From Gammaproteobacteria bacterium (lineage in GTDB: Bacteria > Pseudomonadota > Gammaproteobacteria > Granulosicoccales > Granulosicoccaceae), in assembly GCA_020444765.1 (NCBI GenBank), contig JAGRHW010000219.1, positions 1 through 6,197 on the forward strand: a stretch of DNA of 6,197 nucleotides, read 5' to 3'. Made by a program: the position numbers and the translations under genes. Under the pieces are notes generated by a model that was given only the letters and a program-made list of their open reading frames with translations, did not search any database and was not told the DNA's origin. Below, one piece after another: positions 6,168-6,197 of the stretch (position 1 is the first letter of the stretch; every line of letters starts with the position of its first letter).

Positions 6168-6197
6168 CTTAAATATCAACAAGATATAATATTAATT

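Overview
The window is a diazotrophy control locus from what is most likely a gammaproteobacterium. Three genes on the minus strand (rnfA, rnfB and the 5' part of rnfC) are transcribed away from two genes on the plus strand (nifL, nifA). An Rnf electron-transport operon diverging from nifLA is the arrangement known from Azotobacter vinelandii (rnf1 cluster) and Pseudomonas stutzeri. I cannot name the species from the sequence.

Layout. Positions 1-1381 (minus) hold rnfC, which runs off the left edge. Positions 1381-1914 (minus) hold rnfB, which overlaps rnfC by one base (TGATG). Positions 1939-2517 (minus) hold rnfA. Positions 2518-2866 are a 349-base divergent control region without a gene. 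Positions 2867-4498 (plus) hold nifL and 4500-6062 (plus) hold nifA, one base apart. Positions 6063-6197 are non-coding and carry what looks like the upstream control region of another nif operon beyond the right edge.

How the genes work together. NifA is the sigma-54-dependent activator of nitrogen-fixation genes. NifL is its flavin-containing antagonist, which blocks NifA when oxygen or fixed nitrogen is present. Rnf is a membrane complex thought to use the ion gradient to push electrons from NADH to ferredoxin or flavodoxin, the low-potential donors of nitrogenase. The locus therefore joins the switch for nitrogenase synthesis to part of its electron supply.

The main non-obvious content is regulatory. 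The divergent region has two perfect TGT-N10-ACA NifA-type upstream activator sequences (2718-2733 and 2751-2766), a good sigma-54 promoter facing nifL (2807-2821) and a weaker one facing rnfA (2559-2573). A second pair of TGT-N10-ACA sites follows nifA (6092-6107 and 6125-6140), and both pairs have exactly the same 33-base repeat distance. This suggests a reused tandem NifA module, NifA control of rnf, possible NifA autoregulation of nifLA, and a NifA-controlled operon (nifB by analogy) just outside the window. I see no mobile elements, CRISPR arrays, RNA genes or convincing terminators, and no wholly new system.
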